DNA from: Pseudoalteromonas sp. OOF1S-7
GTDB lineage: Bacteria; Pseudomonadota; Gammaproteobacteria; Enterobacterales; Alteromonadaceae
Length of the DNA stretch: 64,000 bases
Assembly: GCF_022347765.1 (NCBI RefSeq)
Contig: NZ_JAKRFZ010000002.1
Location: 434,001 to 498,000 of the forward strand
Direction: 5' to 3'
Positions 62,001 through 64,000 of this stretch are shown one piece after another. Numbering within the stretch: position 1 is the first letter of the stretch; every line of letters begins with the position of its first letter. The translations under genes and the position numbers were made by a program. The notes below the pieces were generated by a model. The model made no database searches, was not told the origin of the DNA, and saw only the letters and a program-made list of their open reading frames with translations.

Positions 62001-64000
62001 TTTGCCTGCGGTTCAAAAACAAAACTGTCATTAACTGCAAGAGGTAAATCATTAACCGAATTGATGGTGATCTTCACTTCGCCTGCCGTCGAGTCCAGAG
62101 TGCCATCATTAGCAATGTAGCTGAAACTATCCAGACCATTAAAGTTGCCAAACGGCGTATAAGTGAAGGTATTACCCTGCAACACCAGCAAACCGTTCAC
62201 TGGCTGACGCTCAATGGATACTGTAACGCTATCGCCATCTTCATCCGATGCATCAGCCACAAAGCTGGTTGTACCATCCTCGTTAACCACCACGTCCATA
62301 TTATTAGCAACTGGCTGGTTGTTTACAAACTGCACCTCTATATCAAACGCATCCAGGGAGGTCTGTGCAGTGCCGTCAGTTACGCTGATCACAATATTGC
62401 TATAAACGCCCTCGTCATCCCTGCCCGGCGTGCCCGAAAGCGTGCCCGTTGCGGTATCAAACTGTGCCCACACAGGCAGGTTAGCGACAGCAAATGTTAA
62501 AGCATCTCCATCTGCATCAGAGGCCTGCGGGGTAAAGCTGTATGCAGTGTTGTGGACTACGGAGGTATCAGGCGTTCCGGAAATCGCTGGCGCATCATTC
62601 ACTGCATTGACCGTTAACGATACTGTCGCTGTGTTTGAGTCAAGCGCCCCGTCATTTGCCATAAAGCTGAAACTATCCGAACCATTAAAGTCTGTATTCG
62701 GTGTATACAACCAGGTCGTATCAGACTGCTGCTGCAATGTTCCAGACGACACGCCTGACACTATACTGTATGTCAGCGGATCCGCATCCGGGTCGGTACC
62801 GTCCAAAGTGATGAGCAAAGTATCATCTTCATTTAAGGACAGTGCTTGCCCCTCAACGACCGGTGCATCATTTATTGGTGTTACACTTAGTGACACCGTT
62901 GCCTCGTTCGATACCGCTCCGGCCTGGTCCTTGACTGTATAAGTGAAGCTGTCGTTGCCGAAGTAGTTCGTGTTCGCAGTGTAGATAATGGTGCCCTGTG
63001 CCGTCACCGTAGTCTGGCCGTTCTGAGCCTCACTCACAACGGTAACACTGCTCAAGTCGAAGCTATCCCCTTCATCCACATCAAAGTCATTACCTAAAAC
63101 ATTGACTTCAAACGAGCCTTCTTCTTGTAGCTCCACGCTATTGTTGACTGCTACGGGTGCGTCATTCACCGGTGTTAAGGTGACTGTGACTGTTGCAGGT
63201 AATGAAGCAAGCCCTTCACTGTCCGTTAGTGTATAGGTAAAGCTGAAGGTGCCCGTTTCATCTTGTTTGGGCGTAATCTCCAGTGTGCCATCGGCCAGAA
63301 TAGTCACATCTGCTTTAGCATAGCTACCCGCGCCGTTGCCTTGATCTTCCAGCGTGACATTGGCACCATTAAAGTCCTGATCTTCTACATCCGAATCATT
63401 AGCCAGGATAGCCAGAACAACCGTGACATCTTCGTCCGTGGTTACCGTATCGTCACCAACCACTGGTCGGTCATTGATAGCACCAATGTTGACTGTAATG
63501 TTGGCAGATGCCGAGGCCTGTCCGTCACTGTCCGTAATCGTGTACGTAAAGGTCTCTTCACCAACTTCATTAGTGTTTGGTGTATACACTAAAGTACCAG
63601 CTTCCTGGTCCAGTGAGACCACGCCAAGACTTGGTGTGCTAGTCAGTGTCATCACTCCCGTTGGTACGCCATCTTCGATGTCGGTCGCTGCTGCACGCAC
63701 AGCCAATGCCGCTGATGGGGTGTCTTCATCTGTGCTGATCGTTAAGTTTGCAGCAACAGGAGCATCATTCACTGGCGTGATTGTCACTACAACCGTTGCC
63801 TGCTCAGACGTATTGAGCGCGGTATCTGCTACCGTATAAGTAAAGCTATCCTGGCCATTCTCGTTAGTCGCAGGTGTATAAGTTGCGATGCCATTAACAA
63901 TGGACACTGACCCTTTGGTCGGCGCAGTCACAACCACAGCCGAAGCCGCGTTCATATTGCCTTCTGGATCACTGTCATTGTCCAGCAGGGCTATTTGTAC
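59060..64000 (-). CDS. giant cadherin/tandem repeat surface protein fused to an outer-membrane beta-barrel, 5' part off the window
   Basis: At least 1646 residues; the frame stays open to 64000, so the true start lies outside. Most of it is tandem repeats of about 95 residues of the cadherin/VCBS-like kind (DxDxDxLTYSIV..., GTLxYTPNTNFNGxDSFxYxxxD). A Ca-binding thrombospondin type-3-like stretch (DTDGDLIPDDEEGYADSDD) lies near 60850. Near the end, SSGGLGGLLVIMMSALILRR, followed by RNRSK, is a GlyGly-CTERM-like tail. It is not terminal: a signal-like LLVNPVLA and an OmpA-like 8-strand barrel of about 200 residues follow and end in ISAGISLRF. The combination suggests an adhesin fused to its own outer-membrane anchor. 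Confidence 0.85.
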   Translation of the reverse strand, partial: VQIALLDNDSDPEGNMNAASAVVVTAPTKGSVSIVNGIATYTPATNENGQDSFTYTVADTALNTSEQATVVVTITPVNDAPVAANLTISTDEDTPSAALAVRAAATDIEDGVPTGVMTLTSTPSLGVVSLDQEAGTLVYTPNTNEVGEETFTYTITDSDGQASASANITVNIGAINDRPVVGDDTVTTDEDVTVVLAILANDSDVEDQDFNGANVTLEDQGNGAGSYAKADVTILADGTLEITPKQDETGTFSFTYTLTDSEGLASLPATVTVTLTPVNDAPVAVNNSVELQEEGSFEVNVLGNDFDVDEGDSFDLSSVTVVSEAQNGQTTVTAQGTIIYTANTNYFGNDSFTYTVKDQAGAVSNEATVSLSVTPINDAPVVEGQALSLNEDDTLLITLDGTDPDADPLTYSIVSGVSSGTLQQQSDTTWLYTPNTDFNGSDSFSFMANDGALDSNTATVSLTVNAVNDAPAISGTPDTSVVHNTAYSFTPQASDADGDALTFAVANLPVWAQFDTATGTLSGTPGRDDEGVYSNIVISVTDGTAQTSLDAFDIEVQFVNNQPVANNMDVVVNEDGTTSFVADASDEDGDSVTVSIERQPVNGLLVLQGNTFTYTPFGNFNGLDSFSYIANDGTLDSTAGEVKITINSVNDLPLAVNDSFVFEPQANNTYILDVLANDTDADAGDVLRIVGAKASVGTASIVNDTVSYVAQADTQGLIVIDYLIEDSQKARSKATAQLQINSAPANTLPVITAPADVTANATGLFTKVALGTATAVDGSGNTIAVSLVDGRTLFAPGTHFVYWQATDSQGLQSIATQNVFVNPLISLEKNSEVAEEQSHTVSVFLNGPAPSYPVTIPYTVSGTADTADHDLIDGQVVIESGTSAQINFNVFGDGVIEGNENIVITLADSLNRGAKSSTTVTIVEENVAPKVSVKVTQAGETRSLLTINDELVTVTATARDANPQDNVTLSWNSVDNALTNQSTDENTFVFSTSELTEGIYQLTVTATDDAQPSLSSRRDIYLEVVAELQTLTQVDTDGDLIPDDEEGYADSDDDGIPDFQDAITECNVMQEQAAESAQFLVEGEPGVCLRKGATVAQNSTGGVQLLEDELPGDGDAINIGGLFDFIATGLPQAGDTYTIVIPQRRPIPANAVYRKLKNDEWVDFVVADGNAILSATGEPGYCPPPGSNEWTDGVSEGDWCVQLQIVDGGPNDDDGIANRSVVDPGGIAVPRTSNTLPIAVADEVTIAAGQQITIDVLENDTDADGNALTITGATVDFGSVRIVDNKLIYTPPATFVGVATIQYSISDGEGGTSNSQAIVNLTVNKAPTATLDVASTDDRTSLVLDVLANDTDADGDELFLISAVATHGKATVNIDGTLTYEPKVGFSGEDVIVYQVRDSKGALSKGIVKVTVSAYQTVGVENTSSGGLGGLLVIMMSALILRRRNRSKLPAYTLLSTSCLLVNPVLAEQWRVEATVGQAEADYQAPASVGGLTVGSVDDSSESWSVGAYYELMPKWEVGLRYIDLGQGRLALTGQSLTPETIHELVARATPVLPEGFALQTGYELLRYERFSAALFLGAFDWKYQIDSTRDNKHLLQYEKEGTSAYGGITLGYDVLENTTINVNYSYYNVSENTINEISAGISLRF

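Overview
The window looks like a chromosomal segment of a marine gammaproteobacterium, most likely Pseudoalteromonas. The GC content is in the high-forties by eye and almost every gene is single-copy and densely packed. The gene families fit that group: orphan periplasmic solute-binding proteins, a TonB siderophore receptor, a CadC-like regulator, secreted peptidases with PKD domains, a DUF5916 barrel and cadherin/tandem repeat adhesins. The genus call is inference from gene content; no rRNA or tRNA gene was seen to settle it. Layout: 1-3.5 kb holds two exported proteins of unknown function and an OpgC-type acyltransferase. 3.6-5.9 kb is an accessory, peptide-rich patch. It has a double-glycine, Cys-rich RiPP/bacteriocin-like precursor broken by a one-base frameshift in a poly-A run, two divergent small XRE regulators, and a compact operon of XRE regulator, peptide precursor carrying a repeated GGTGAKKPPR motif, and small membrane protein. 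This is the best candidate for an undescribed system. 6-11.3 kb holds a LysR regulator, a block of about 236-bp tandem repeats with REP-like palindromes, and hutH-hutU (histidine to imidazolone propionate), where the urocanase is the long, about 670-residue form. 11.5-31 kb carries an ENPP-like phosphodiesterase, an LD-carboxypeptidase (MccF-like), a DUF5916 protein, a CadC-like regulator facing a giant lipoprotein, a PLP decarboxylase with a divergent MocR regulator, a LysE exporter, a 43-residue membrane peptide, a monooxygenase-fold protein with a WYL regulator, and a TonB siderophore receptor behind a likely Fur box. 31-41.6 kb has tandem orphan solute-binding proteins, with the last codons of a third lost copy, then a four-gene signalling operon: NIT-type hybrid histidine kinase with HPt, REC-EAL phosphodiesterase, single REC, and degenerate REC-coiled coil-REC. 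41.6-52.8 kb is mostly secreted hydrolases: DUF6351 hydrolase, M20 peptidase, M14 carboxypeptidase with PKD domains and an S9-like hydrolase. It also holds a gamma-glutamylcyclotransferase-like gene, a MITE-like element with perfect 12-bp inverted ends, another solute-binding protein and an rRNA-type methyltransferase. 52.9-64 kb is a surface-structure region read on the minus strand: a small lipoprotein, a 1231-residue collagen-like protein with interspersed binding modules and 13-residue repeats, an O-antigen ligase/oligosaccharyltransferase-like membrane protein, and the C-terminal 1.6 kilo-residues of a cadherin-type repeat adhesin whose GlyGly-CTERM-like segment is fused to an outer-membrane beta-barrel. 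That last gene runs off the right edge. No CRISPR array, IS transposase, tRNA or rRNA gene was seen.
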